A DNA stretch of 64,000 nucleotides, from the NCBI GenBank assembly GCA_002049455.2, contig KV919144.1:1-64000 (forward strand), given 5' to 3'. Below are positions 42,262 to 52,297 of the stretch, piece by piece. Source of the stretch: Porphyra umbilicalis. Taxonomy: Eukaryota; Rhodophyta; Bangiophyceae; Bangiales; Bangiaceae. The translations under genes were made by a program, and so were the position numbers. The notes under the pieces are model-generated. The model did no database searches and had not been told where the DNA came from. It saw nothing but the letters and a program-made list of their open reading frames with translations. How positions within the stretch are numbered: position 1 is the first letter of the stretch; each line of letters opens with the position of its first letter.

Positions 42262-43467
42262 GGCCGCGGGGAGGGACCAGCGGGACAAGGGGAGAGGGGG
42301 GGGGGGGGGGGGGGACGGGGGCCGTCGGCCGAGGGCGGTTCCCGCCCGCGACACTGGCGGGATGGGGGCGGCGGGGGGCGGGGCGGCAACGGGGCACACT
42401 GGTGAGCGGGACGACGAGGGCGGGGGCGGGTACGTCGTCGACGAGGGGCGGCGCGACGCGGAGCTCTCTTCCCGCGCGGCCGGCGGCGGCGGCGGGGGCG
42501 GCCGGCGGCGCGCAGACGTCACCCGCCGCCCATAGCGCCCGGCCGCTGCCCGCGTGCACCCGTCGAGCATGACCGCTGCTTGCAGCGGTCGGCGTCTCGG
42601 CGGCGCCACGGCTCAGCCCCCCGCGGCGTCGTGTGGGTGCCCGCCACGCCGCTGGGGCGGGGGGGACAGCGGCCGTCCGCCGCGGCGCGGCCGCCGGATG
42701 ACTTGGCGGCGGCGCGGCGCGGCGCCGCCGCGGCCGCGCCGCTGCGCGACGGCGAGTGCCAAGCGGCACCGCGGGGAGCGGCGGCCGGGCGAAACGGCAG
42801 CCACGAGACCGCCAACGTCGACCAACAGATTGGTCTGGCGGTCAGACTGGAACCAGTAAGATCCTTGCAAGGTCATGGAGATTGACGGGTGTGGCTGAAT
42901 CACGGATGGATTCCTCGTGTATCCAGAGCACACGCCAGGTCGTCGTCACTGCCACACACGGCTGGCCCAGCAGGTCGCTCCTGCTCGCCCCGCACCAAGG
43001 CAAAACACAGCGCGTGGTCGCGCCGCCCGCCTCGCGCGCGTCGGTCGAGTGTTTGTCGCACCCACGTTGGATGGAGCAGCGCGACGACCCCGCTTCCGTG
43101 CAACGCATGACGCCGCATGACCAACTGTGTGTGTGGTGGCCTTCACAGCACAAGGTGCGCTTGGTCCGCAGCGGCACACCCACTACCTCTGGACACCGCA
43201 CGACCATCTGCTCGTGGCCTGCACAGCGCAAGCAGCGCTTGCTCAGCTGCGGCGCACCCAATCCATCGGTCAAGCACGGCGACAGTGCCAGTTGCATCCG
43301 TTGCGCTGGTCGCCATCCAGCTTGTGGTGCAGCGCCGGGGACCCCCGCAGCTGGCACAGCACCAACCACATCGACCGGGCGGCAACCGCCGCGGCAGCGT
43401 CGCGACACGAAAACAGAACAAGCGTCAAGCCGTCCGCCAGCCCCCGCGCCCCTCCCACCGGCGTGCG
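42262..43467. other. Spacer with internally repeated segment
   Basis: No firm gene. Around 43117-43262 two ~60-bp stretches, each starting GACCA and ending GCACACCCA/GCGCACCCA, are about 75-80 % identical at an 85-bp spacing. Open frames on both strands would give short repeated peptides, so a decayed repeat-protein gene is possible. No family was identified. Confidence 0.3.
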
Positions 43468-45094
43468 TCACGACCAGTGAATCTCTCCTGTGGGTGGCCC
43501 ATAGTCGTCTGGCCGCCGCGTCCGCCCCGCACCCGGCGCCGCCAGCCACGGGGCGGCCGCGGGGCGCGCCGGCGCCGCCCGTCGCGGGCTCACCGCCGCC
43601 CCGCCACGGCCGCCGCCGGTGCGCCCCCCACCCCCCACGGGTGGCGCACCCCCCCCCTCCCCCGGCGGCATGCGGCCGAGGGTGTTGCGCAACCACCAGC
43701 TCGACAGGGAGCCCCACAGTCCCCCCGAATGGTCCGCGTCGCCGCCACCACCACCGTCGCCGCCCCCCGGCCACCCTGCCGCCATGCCCGCGGCGGTCGC
43801 CGCGTGCCCCAACCGCCGCACCCCATAGCCGACGTTGCCCGACCGCGTCTCGGACTTGACCATGATTGGCGTGCCGCCGACGCCGCCGGCGGGGAAGGCC
43901 GCCGGCACGTCCTGGCGCACGTCGATGGAGCTCGCGGTCGGGCCGCCGTCGTCGTGGGGGGACGTCGTCAAGACGAGGAGGCGGGGGGGGGTGGCCGCCC
44001 AGGTGGTGGGTAATGCTTGAGGGGGCGGGGGGGGCGCCACAGCGGCCGCAGCGATGGTTGGGGACGAGCCGGACGGGTGCCGCGCCGGCGACACGGGGGA
44101 CGATGGGGGTTCCTGCCTGCCCGTTAAGGAGGCGCCCCGTCTCCTACTCGAGGGCGGACATGGGGACGTTGCGGCAGACCCGCGCCCATCGTCTGAGCCC
44201 GGCGGGGATTGGCTGCTCGAGCTCACTTGCGGAGGCGGCGTCGATGGCGACCAAGTGGGGTGGTTGCGGATGAACATGTCCCAGTTGGCCACATTCTCGA
44301 GGGAGTTGACCGACCGTAAGGCCGCCACGAGGATAATGACATGTGGAGGGGGGGAAGCCAGCTGACTCACAATAGCCCGGCGTGCGGGAGCTGTCTGCAG
44401 ACGTGCGTGGGGGAACAAGAGCGACGCGAGGAACGACCAAGATTGGCAAAAAGGCCACCGCATCAGCGACGACACTGGCAGGAAGTAGCGAGGTGAGTCA
44501 GTATGCTACACGCTTTGCGGCGAGTCGGCGCGTCCGTCCCCCATTCCACACACACAACCATCTCCCTCACCCCAAACATACCGTCGCCTGCCCCAGTGGC
44601 ACCTCATAAAACCGCACCGGCCGGCCGCGCACGCGCGCGTTGGCCGCGTACACGCTCGGGCTGACAAAGCGGACCCCCCCCGCCGTGCGCTGGCGCCCCC
44701 CCCCCCCCCCCCCCCCCGACGCGGGCGCCCACCCCGCCACCCGCGCAGCGGCGACACCCCCAAGCGGAAAAGTGAGGCACAGCGCGCGGAGGAGGGTGCC
44801 CTTGCCAACCCCCGCCGCGCCGACGAGGGCGACTTGCAGCACCCCCGCCCACGCGTCCCGGTCCGCCCGCAGCCGCTCGTCGACGGCGGCGGGCAGGTCG
44901 ACGACCGCGCCGCCGCCAGTCGTTGCGGTGACGGCCAGGGCGCGGCACAGGGGGCACCGGGGGGGGGGCGGCAAGTCGACCGCGCAGCGGGCGCAGAGGG
45001 GGGTGTGCCCGCACGGGCGGAGGGTAAAGACGGGGGGGGCCGTCAAGCACACGGTGCACGTCGTCGGCTCGGCGGGGGGGTCCCGCGCCGCCAT
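43468..45094 (-). CDS. RING finger plus GTPase-like P-loop protein
   Basis: Two exons: 45094-44582 and 44394-43468, joined in phase 0, giving about 479 residues from ATG 45094. Residues 13-50 form a C3HC4 RING (Cys13, 16, 28, His30, Cys34, 37, 47, 50), suggesting E3 ubiquitin ligase activity. After a short helix comes LQVALVGAAGVGKGTLLRAL, a Walker A at about residues 92-100. It continues with RPVRFYEVPLG, where small GTPases have the DxxG strand, and then, in exon 2, HVIILVAALRSVNSLENVAN with WDMFIRNHP, matching the Ras-family strand 4/helix 3. A later strand (PRLLVLTTSP) stands where NKxD would be, but no NKxD is seen, so GTP binding may be altered. The tail is disordered with WGSLSSWWLRNTLGRM. 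The frame is open upstream to 45637, so a longer N-terminus is possible. I know of no named family with this exact order. Confidence 0.62.
44395..44581 (-). other. Intron of the RING/GTPase-like gene
   Basis: On the minus strand the donor is GACG|GTATGTTTGGG and the acceptor GTCTGCAG|ACAGCT. Removing these 187 bp keeps phase 0 and joins the P-loop half to the helix/strand half of one GTPase-like fold. The exon 1 frame would otherwise stop six codons after the donor. Confidence 0.7.
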
Positions 45095-46161
45095 GGGGAC
45101 CAACACCGCGGGGGCGGCGAGGGGGCCGACGCTAGACGAAAATGGCAGCGTGGGGGGGGGGACGGCGGGGGACACAACGAGTCCCACGGGCGCGGAAGGG
45201 GCACGCAGCGCGTCACGGCAGGGGCGTGGCGGGCAATTGGACCGGGACCTGCACCGCCCGCTCGCGGCGCAGCAAATCCACTCTGGCCGCGCAGGGACGC
45301 GGGGCCGCCGCGACGAGGAGAGGTCCGCCGCGACGACGTCGCGGCGCCCGCCGACGCGCGGGTGGGGGTGTCGCGGGGGGCGCCCGCGGGCTGTCCCCGC
45401 TGGGCGCGCGCCAAGCAACACCGCTCCGCGTCCGTGGGCGCTTGCATTCCGGGGTGCGCCCCGCCACAGCTGCTGCTGCGCGTCGGCAGCAGGATCCACA
45501 GTCGCGGGCGGGTTGGGAAAGCCGGACCCGCGCGAGGCGGCTCGTGGAGAGATCTTGGTCGACACCAGCGCAGGAGCTCTCGGGCGAGTAGATTCCCTCT
45601 CCGCCAGACGCGGCTGTTGAAAGCGTGTCCTGCCCACTTACACTGATTCGCATCGATCCCCGTGGCACCGCAGTCCAGCAGGGGGGACTCTGCTCTACCC
45701 ACAACTTTGGTAAAAACTGAGTGTTTCGTGCACCCGTTTGCGTGTCTTTCAAGACTCCGTTTTTCAGCGGGCTGGGAGTGGGCTGAGGAATCGCGTCAGT
45801 CGGCTGCCTTGGTCGCTGTGCTTCTTTGCGGGCCGCGGCCCCCAACCGGATGAGAGTATGATGGTACGGGAGAAGGAAGAGATTACATCTGTGATGAGAT
45901 ATGATATACCAATGGGGTGGTCATCCGAGACGCTCTTGTTCTATCGGACTAAAATATGCTCGTCATTCACGTTCGCCGAGACTGTTTGTTGCGCTTCCGC
46001 GCTCTCTGTGACGCTGCAGCGCTATCAAACGTCGTGCGCGCCCCATTTCCTGTACAAGCCGCCCCCGTCGCTCACCCAAAGGTCTTCCATGGCATTCACG
46101 ACAAGCCCTCTGGTCCGTAGAGCAGACCACCATAGCGTCGCACGCACCACCCGAGACACCC
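45095..46161. other. Spacer with possible N-terminal extension
   Basis: 45095-45637 is open in frame with the RING gene and may encode a disordered N-terminus or be its 5' UTR. 45640-46160 is AT-richer intergenic DNA without recognised features. Confidence 0.4.
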
Positions 46162-49078
46162 CTACGGCTCGGCCACCCCGTCGGGGCGCTTGACGACCAC
46201 GTGGGCCACCGCCGCCGCGGCGCCGTCACGCACCTCGTTGGCAAAAGGTGTCTGCCCGCCGGTCACGTAGCTCACCACCACCCGCTCCTCCCCCCGCGTC
46301 AGCGCCACGTAGATGAGGCGGCGGCACTCTTCCTCGTCAAACTGCCAGCCGGCCAACCAATCCGCATCATCAAGGCCCGGCAAGAGCACCGCGGGCCACT
46401 CGCAGCCTTTGGCCGCGTGGATGGTCATGACCGAGATGGCGTTGGGGGTGCCGTCCCCGCCGCCGCCGCCGCCGCCACCGCCGGCGGCGTCACTCCCACC
46501 GCCGCCCGCCGACGGGGCCGCGGGCGGGGTGCCGCCGCTGCCGCCGCCGCCACCGCCACCGTCTGCCTCGCCGCCGGCGTCGCCGTCGCCGACATCGCCA
46601 TGGTCGTCGTCGACAAGGTGCCGCAGCGGCGCAAGCAGCTGCCGCAGGCGCACCAGGCCGGGGGCGTCGGCGGCGACCGTCGCCTCTGCCGCCACGGCCG
46701 CCGTCGCCGCCGCTGCGGCGGCGGACGGCGGACGCGCGTGCGGACCGCCGGCGGCGTCGCCCGTCACCCGTGTGCCGCCGCGCGTGGCGGCCGACGGGTG
46801 CCTGCGGCGGCGGTCGGGCGGGGCGACGCGGGCGCCCTTGACCGCCGGCCACGTGCCGAGCAGCGTGCCAGACGCCACCCGGTGGCGGGGTCGCGAGGCC
46901 ACGGGGCGGCTGCCGCCACCGTTGGCTACCATTGACGGGGTGGAGCGCGCTTGGGACGGTGCGCCACAGGCACCACATCGGTGTGGTTGGCCGCAAGCGG
47001 CGCCGTGCAGCGCCGTCGCGGGGGGCTGCCTGGCCGGCCAAGGGCCGGACGCCGCCTCTGCCGCCAACGCCGCCGCCGCCACCGCGACGGCCACGGAAAG
47101 GGGGCTCGGACTCGTCCACGGCGCCTGAGCCGCCGCCCCATCCAAGACGCCCGCCACGGCGGCCAGCGCGGGGAGCCCCCCCCCCCCCAACGGCGCCCCC
47201 CCCCCCACCGGTGGGGAGCGCACACCGTGGGCGGCGGCGGCCAAAGTCGCCGCCGCCGTCACGGCCGCCCCACCCGCCACCGCGGCGGCCCGCACGCCGT
47301 CGACCGCCCTCAGCAGGTGCCGCAACTGCCCGACGGCGGGCGCGGGGGGCGCCCCGCCCGCCTCGCCCGCCGCCGCCGCCGCCGCCGCCACCGCCGCGGC
47401 GGCCCGCCGCAGCGCCGCTTCATCAACGACGCGGTCACGACGGCCGCCGGCGGTCGGGGGGGCCCACGCCGGCGCCAGCCGCGCGACCGCGCCAGCGACG
47501 GCGACAACGTCGCGCCCATCCGCCGCCACGCGCGCCACGCACAGCGCCGCGACCGCGGCGGGCGGCAGCGCGGCGAGCGGTGTCACAAGCGACGCCGCCC
47601 CCGGCGGCGGCGGCGGTGGCAAGCCACCGCCCCCCCCCCCCCCGCCCGCCGACGGCGGCGGTCCCCCACCACCGGCACGCCCGCGGCGGTGAGGGCGGCC
47701 GTCACCGCCACGCGCGTCGCGTGGGAGCGGGTGAGGACGGCCATGTGGCGCCACGCGAGGCGGGCCGCCCACCCCCGCACCGTCGCCACGCAGTGCGCCG
47801 CCTCGACCGCCCGCGACGCGCAGGCGGCGAGCCGCACGCGCGCGCCGGGCGGCTTGACCGCCACCAGGCGCTTGGGCACCCGCCGCGTGTTGTGGCGGAT
47901 GAGGCCGTCGGCGGCGGCGACAATGTGGCCGCCGCTGCGGTGGTTGGTGGGGAGGACGTGGCGCCACCGCGAGGGGTCGGCGGCGGCGCCGCCGCCGCCG
48001 CCGCCGCCGACGAGGTGGACCCGAAAGAGGTCTGCGGCCGCGGGGGAGGCGCCGAGAAAGCCGTAAATGACTTGATCGTCGTCCATGGCCACCGTCACGC
48101 CCGTCTGGGGGAGCGCGCCCGAGTCGCCTTCTTCGAGCAGAGGCGTACGCCCGCCGCCACCGCCGCCGCCGCCGCCGTCGCCGCCGGCAGTGACGAGGAT
48201 CTTGACGAGGAGGATGGTGTGGGGGGACACGTCCTGCCACTCGTCGACCAGCACGTGCGCGTAGCGGCGCGCCCACACGCCCCGAAGCGGCGCATCGAGC
48301 AGCAGCAGGTGCACGGCCAGGATGACCATGTCGTCATAGTCGACCAAGTTGTACTCCCGCTTGAGGAGCTCATAGCGGGTGGCCACGGCTTCCGTGACAG
48401 GCCCGCCGTACCGACCGTCTGGCGACACCTCCGCCACGGTCGGCAGCCGCCCGCCAGGCGGACCGCCCTCGCCGGCGGTCGAGCCCCCGCCGGCGGCGGT
48501 GCCCCCCCCCCCCACCCGCCCGTCCAACCACCGCCCCGCCGCCCGCCGCCGTGCGAGCGACACCGCGTCGCCGTGCGCACGCGCGCGGCTGGTCCACCCC
48601 GCCCCCCGCCCCCCCCCTTGCCCACCACGCCCCGCGGGCGCGCCCCCACCGCCGCAACCGCATCGTGCAGGGCGGTCAACTGCGGGGTGCCGAGCAGCGC
48701 CGTCCACCCCGGCCGGCGGCCGACCGCCGCCAGCGCCGACGCGGCGGCGGCGCGGAGGATGCGGCCGCCAAAGGCGTGCACCGTGTGCACGGCCGCCCAC
48801 TGGCCGCCGTCGAGCGGCGGGCCGTCGGCCCAGTGGCGCCCGGGCGGGCGCGGCGGGAGGGCCATCCCCGCGAGGCGGTGCGTCAGCGCCGCCACCGCCC
48901 CAACGTTAAAGGCGAGGAGGAGGACTGGGCGCGCGGGGCCGGGCGCGGACGCCGCCACCGCCGCGGCGCGGTGGAGGAGGACCCGCGTTTTGCCAGCGCC
49001 GGCGCACGCAATGACCGCGAGCGGCGCGTCGGGGGGGTGGGCGACGACCGCCGCTTGCTCGGGGGTGAGGTCGGCCAT
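46162..49078 (-). CDS. UvrD/Rep-family SF1A DNA helicase
   Basis: Predicted 3'-5' DNA helicase for repair or recombination control (UvrD, PcrA, Srs2 group). The start is ATG 49078, MADLTPEQAAVVAHPPDAPL, immediately before motif I VIACAGAGKTRVLLHRA, so the start is well placed. Further motifs: VHTVHAFGGRILR (Ia/Ib), YNLVDYDDMVILAVHLLLLD, HVLVDEWQDVS (motif II, DEWQD), TVAMDDDQVIYGFLGA (III), LPTNHRSG (IV), ISVMTIHAAKGCEWPAVLLP (V), and ECRRLIYVALTRGEERVVVS (VI). Between IV and V is a long Ala-rich, Arg-rich insert with G/C runs. The protein is about 970 residues and uses three frames. Switches fall near the runs at about 48600-48620 and 47630-47645. All catalytic motifs are present. No targeting peptide is evident. 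Confidence 0.85.
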
Positions 49079-49210
49079 TGGGTCTCGGAGCGTGCAGGGG
49101 CGGGGGGGGGGGGGGGGGAATGCTCGACAAGTCAGGGGGAGTAAGGGATGCACGAGAGAAAGGAGGCTCGGATTGTGCAAGAAGGAGCACGGAGCGGGAG
49201 AAGGCGCGGG

Positions 49211-49296
49211 CGCGGTGATGGCCACGTCGAGCACGACGGGTGGGGGGCGTGGTCGCGGTGATGGCCACGTCGAGCACGACGGGTGGGGGGCGTGGT
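49211..49296. repeat. 43-bp tandem repeat
   Basis: Two tandem copies of a 43-bp unit starting CGCGGTGATGGCCACGTCG and ending GGGGGGCGTGGT lie about 130-215 bp upstream of the helicase start. A third partial motif (GGTGGGGGGCGTGGTC) overlaps the right end. It may be part of the promoter. Confidence 0.8.
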
Positions 49297-50288
49297 CGGG
49301 ATAACGTGGACGGCCGACGGGCAGAGCGGGGAATTGGGGGGCGCGGAGAGAGCAGGAGGGGTCGCAAAGGAGAGAGGGCGGGGCGCTCCAACCGCCGGCC
49401 CATCGTTTGGGGGCCACCGCCATGGCGGCTGCGCACGGCGCGTCGCAGCCGCGCCGAGCATGCTGCGGGGTGGCGCCCGTGCCCGACGCGCCGCCCGCGC
49501 GGTTGGCCAGCAGGAAAGGTCCGCGGTTCGTGTCGCGCGCCCGAAAGGACCCCACCACCAATGGGGGATCCGCGTCGACCCCCGCTGGCCGCACCGCCGC
49601 GTGCCCCCGCCGACACGCCCGCCTCCCGCCGCTTGCATCCGTGAGCGCCGCGACCACCGAGCGGGTGGGCCCCCGCCCCGCCGTGTGCCGCCCGTCCACC
49701 CCCGCGGCGGCGGCACGGAGCGCCCGCCCCGCCGCCGCCGCCCGCCTGTCCGTGACGGCCACGTGACGCGGCGCGTGCGCGTCGTCGTCGGTAGCAGAGG
49801 GGGGGGGGACGGACGGCCCCCACCCCCCGCCCCCCCCCCATGGCCGCACCGGCAATGCACAACGCGGCCGCGCCGGCGGGCGACCGCCACCGCCCGCCGC
49901 GGCGCCCCGCCGCCGCCGCCCCCGTCGCCGCCGCCACCGCCCGCCGGCGGCGGCACAGCCGCGGGCGCGGCACCGCCGGCGGCGGCGCGTCGGCGGCACC
50001 GCCGCGCAGCCGCCGCGCCCGTGCGGCGGCGGGCGCCGCCGTCGCCGCCGCCGCCGCCGCCGCGCACCACCAGAGCGGCGCGCCACCCGCGCCGCCGCAC
50101 CGCCGTCGCCCGCGCCCGGCGGCGGCTGCGTCGGGGGCGCCGCGCCGTCGGTCCCCGTGCCACCCCGCCGCCGACCCGCCGCGCCGCCGACCACCAGCCG
50201 CCGAGCCGCCGTCGCCGCCTCGCCCGCAGCGTCACCTCCCCAGGGGCGGCCGGCGGCGGCGCCCCCCCCCCCCCCCGCCCCCCCCCCC
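49297..50288. other. GC-rich spacer with unassigned ORFs
   Basis: A minus-strand frame at about 49360-49830 reads ADPPLVVGSFRARDTNRGPF and LLANRAGGASGTG. It looks protein-like and could be the end of another small gene or an extension of the methyltransferase gene. An opposite-strand frame (49407-49766) is equally open. No domain decides between them. Confidence 0.3.
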
Positions 50289-51706
50289 TCACTCCCCCAC
50301 CTCGACCCACTCCACGGCCTGCGCGGCCACCCACATCGCCGCCATATCCCGCGCCCAGCCGCGGCGCCCCCCCCCCACCGCCGCCAAACATGCGTCATGC
50401 GACACCGTCGGCACCCCCCCCCCCCCCGTGCCGACGGCGGGACCGAGAAAGACGGCAATGGCGACGCCCGGAGGCCCCCCCCCCCCCCCGCCCGCGCACC
50501 CGACCAGCCGACCGCCCATGCCGCGCGCCGCCCCCGCCACCGCCGCGAGGCTCGCGCCCGCCCACCGGGGGGTGCTCCCCCCACCCCCCCACCCCCCCCC
50601 GGCGGGTGTACCCGCCGCCGGCGCGCCCCGCCGCTCGCGCGAGACGACGGCGGCCCCCCCCCCCAGTAGGCCTCAAACGGCACGACGAGCACCCGCGGCG
50701 GGTGCGACGCGCCGAGGGCGCGCACGCCCGCGAGGATCCCCCCCCCCGCCCCGCCACGGCGAGCACGTCGACGGCGCCGACGACGCCCGCCGCCCGCGCG
50801 GCGGCCGACCACCCCCCCGCCCCGAGGCGCTCGCTCGCCCCCACCGCCACGGCGTTGCCGTCCGCGTCGACCGTTGGGTGCGCCGCCGCCGCCGCCGCCG
50901 CCGCCGCGTACGCCGACCACGCGCCGTGCACGACGACGCCGGCCATGCCAAAGACGGGGGGGAGGGAGGAGGTGAGGCGCGCCGCCGCCCCCGCCGCCGC
51001 CGTGTCGACTTCGAGGTACGTGCGGGTGGCGGTGCCGACCGCCGCGAGCGTCGAGACGAGCAGCCCGTCCGCGCCGTGGGGGGGGGGGGGGTGCCCCGCA
51101 GGACTGCTGCTGCGGCGCCGTCCCAGACAATGGGGCGGAGGGGGGGGAGACGCCCGCGTGTGGTGGTAGGGGGGGGGGGGGGGGGGGGGGGGGTCAACGA
51201 CCGCCGGGGGGGGGTGGGGGGGGGGTACCCCGCGCCCCCCCGCGTGCCGCCCGCGCCGCCGTCGCTGGCGGCGGCGGGCCGCAACGGCGTCGGCGGCGGC
51301 GGCGCCCTCCCCCGGCGGTCCGCCGCTGCCACACCCGCGCGCGGCGGCGAGGGCGGAGAGGCGCCCACTGACGGCCGCGCGCAGGGCGGCGCCCGCGGCG
51401 GGCAGCGCCGCCGGCGGCACGGCCGGCAGCGCGTCGAGGCGCGCTTGCACGACCGCCGTCGCGGCGGCGGCCGCCGCGCACGTGTCGACGGTCGTGAGGG
51501 AGGGGGGGAGGAGTGACCACGAGGCCGGGGGGGGGGCACGGCGGGCACCGCGTCGATGGGGGGGGGGGGGGGGGGGGGGGGGACCGCCGCCCGCCGCCCA
51601 ACGGCGGCGGCTGTGAGGAAGACGGCGGCGAGGAGGAGGGAGCGGAGGGTGGGGGGGGGGGGGTGTAGGGGGGGGGGATGCCGCCGCGCCGGTGAAGCGT
51701 CTTCAT
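50289..51706 (-). CDS. Membrane-anchored FkbM-like methyltransferase domain protein
   Basis: Pieces in several frames assemble in order along the minus strand. The start is MKTLHRRGG (ATG 51706), followed in the next frame by LRSLLLAAVFLTAAAVG, a signal anchor for the secretory pathway. TVDTCAAAAAATAVVQARLD and a Pro/Gly-rich stem come next. The domain proper has TYLEVDTAAAGAAARL (motif I position, about 51010), GMAGVVVHGAW, VGAVDVLAVAG (about 50780), HPPRVLVVPFEAYWGG (about 50690), and WAGASLAAVAGAARGMGGRL followed by VGC (about 50540). It ends AVEWVEVGE at a stop (50289). The order and spacing match FkbM-type domains of algae and animals (LSIDIDG, PRVVVIEYN, GASLxAL...GYxLVG). Several signature acidic residues are replaced (LAVAG for SIDIDG), so activity is doubtful. 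Frame changes fall at G-runs of up to 25 bases. Confidence 0.5.
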
Positions 51707-51900
51707 GGTCGCGTTGGGGGGGGGGGGGGGGGGGGAGGGGGGGCGAGCGCGACCGGTGGACGAGGGAGGGCCGACGTTGTGGGTGCGGTCGCGTCGTGGT
51801 GGCTGTCGGGTCGAGAGCGAGAGTACAGTACCGACACACGCCAGACGCACCCGGCGAAGCGGCGCACGCCACCTAAACGGCAACTTAATCAGGCGAGATG
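51707..51900. other. 5' flank of the methyltransferase-like gene
   Basis: Contains a 20-base G-run (51716-51735), then ordinary sequence. No further feature was seen. Confidence 0.5.
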
Positions 51901-52230
51901 TGTGGCGGCTGATTTTAGAATCCGCGATCTATGGGGCTGTCAACATTTCTGACCTATTCAGACCTCAAGAATCGTCTCGTCACGAACTGTCGAACGCCGC
52001 CTTCGCCATCTGCAGTGAATCAAATCCCAGAGCAGGGATGTAATTTTCTCGATCCATGACGTTCTGCTGACTTTAGCCCAGAACCAGGAAAGGTCTGGCC
52101 AGATCACCCATGAAGGGGGATCGCGACTCAGGATTGACCCGTGTGACTTTAGATCGAACAATCTTTAACTGGCCGTATCTCCGTTCGATGAAGCTCACCT
52201 AGATCGCGGATTCTAAAATCAGCCGCCACA
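51901..52230. mobile_element. 330-bp TIR element (MITE-like)
   Basis: Perfect 31-bp terminal inverted repeats at 51901-51931 and 52200-52230, beginning TGTGGCGGCTGATTTTAG at each end. The 268-bp interior has no transposase and is AT-richer than the adjoining genes. Flanks differ (GAGATG versus TGTGTAC), so no certain target duplication was found. It fits a non-autonomous DNA transposon, and perfect TIRs suggest recent activity. Confidence 0.8.
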
Positions 52231-52297
52231 TGTGTACTTTCCAGATGGCGACGTAACTCCAAGTACTTGACGGCTACGAAGCACGTCCTTTCCAGTA

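Noticed and set aside
42889-43460. WD40-like gene on the minus strand
   Set aside because: The apparent repeats come from one ~60-bp duplication. No GH or WD dipeptides occur at regular spacing.
48095-51130. 1,011-codon minus-strand frame as one protein
   Set aside because: It merely links parts of two genes in one open frame. The helicase start (49078) and the methyltransferase stop (50289) show they are separate.
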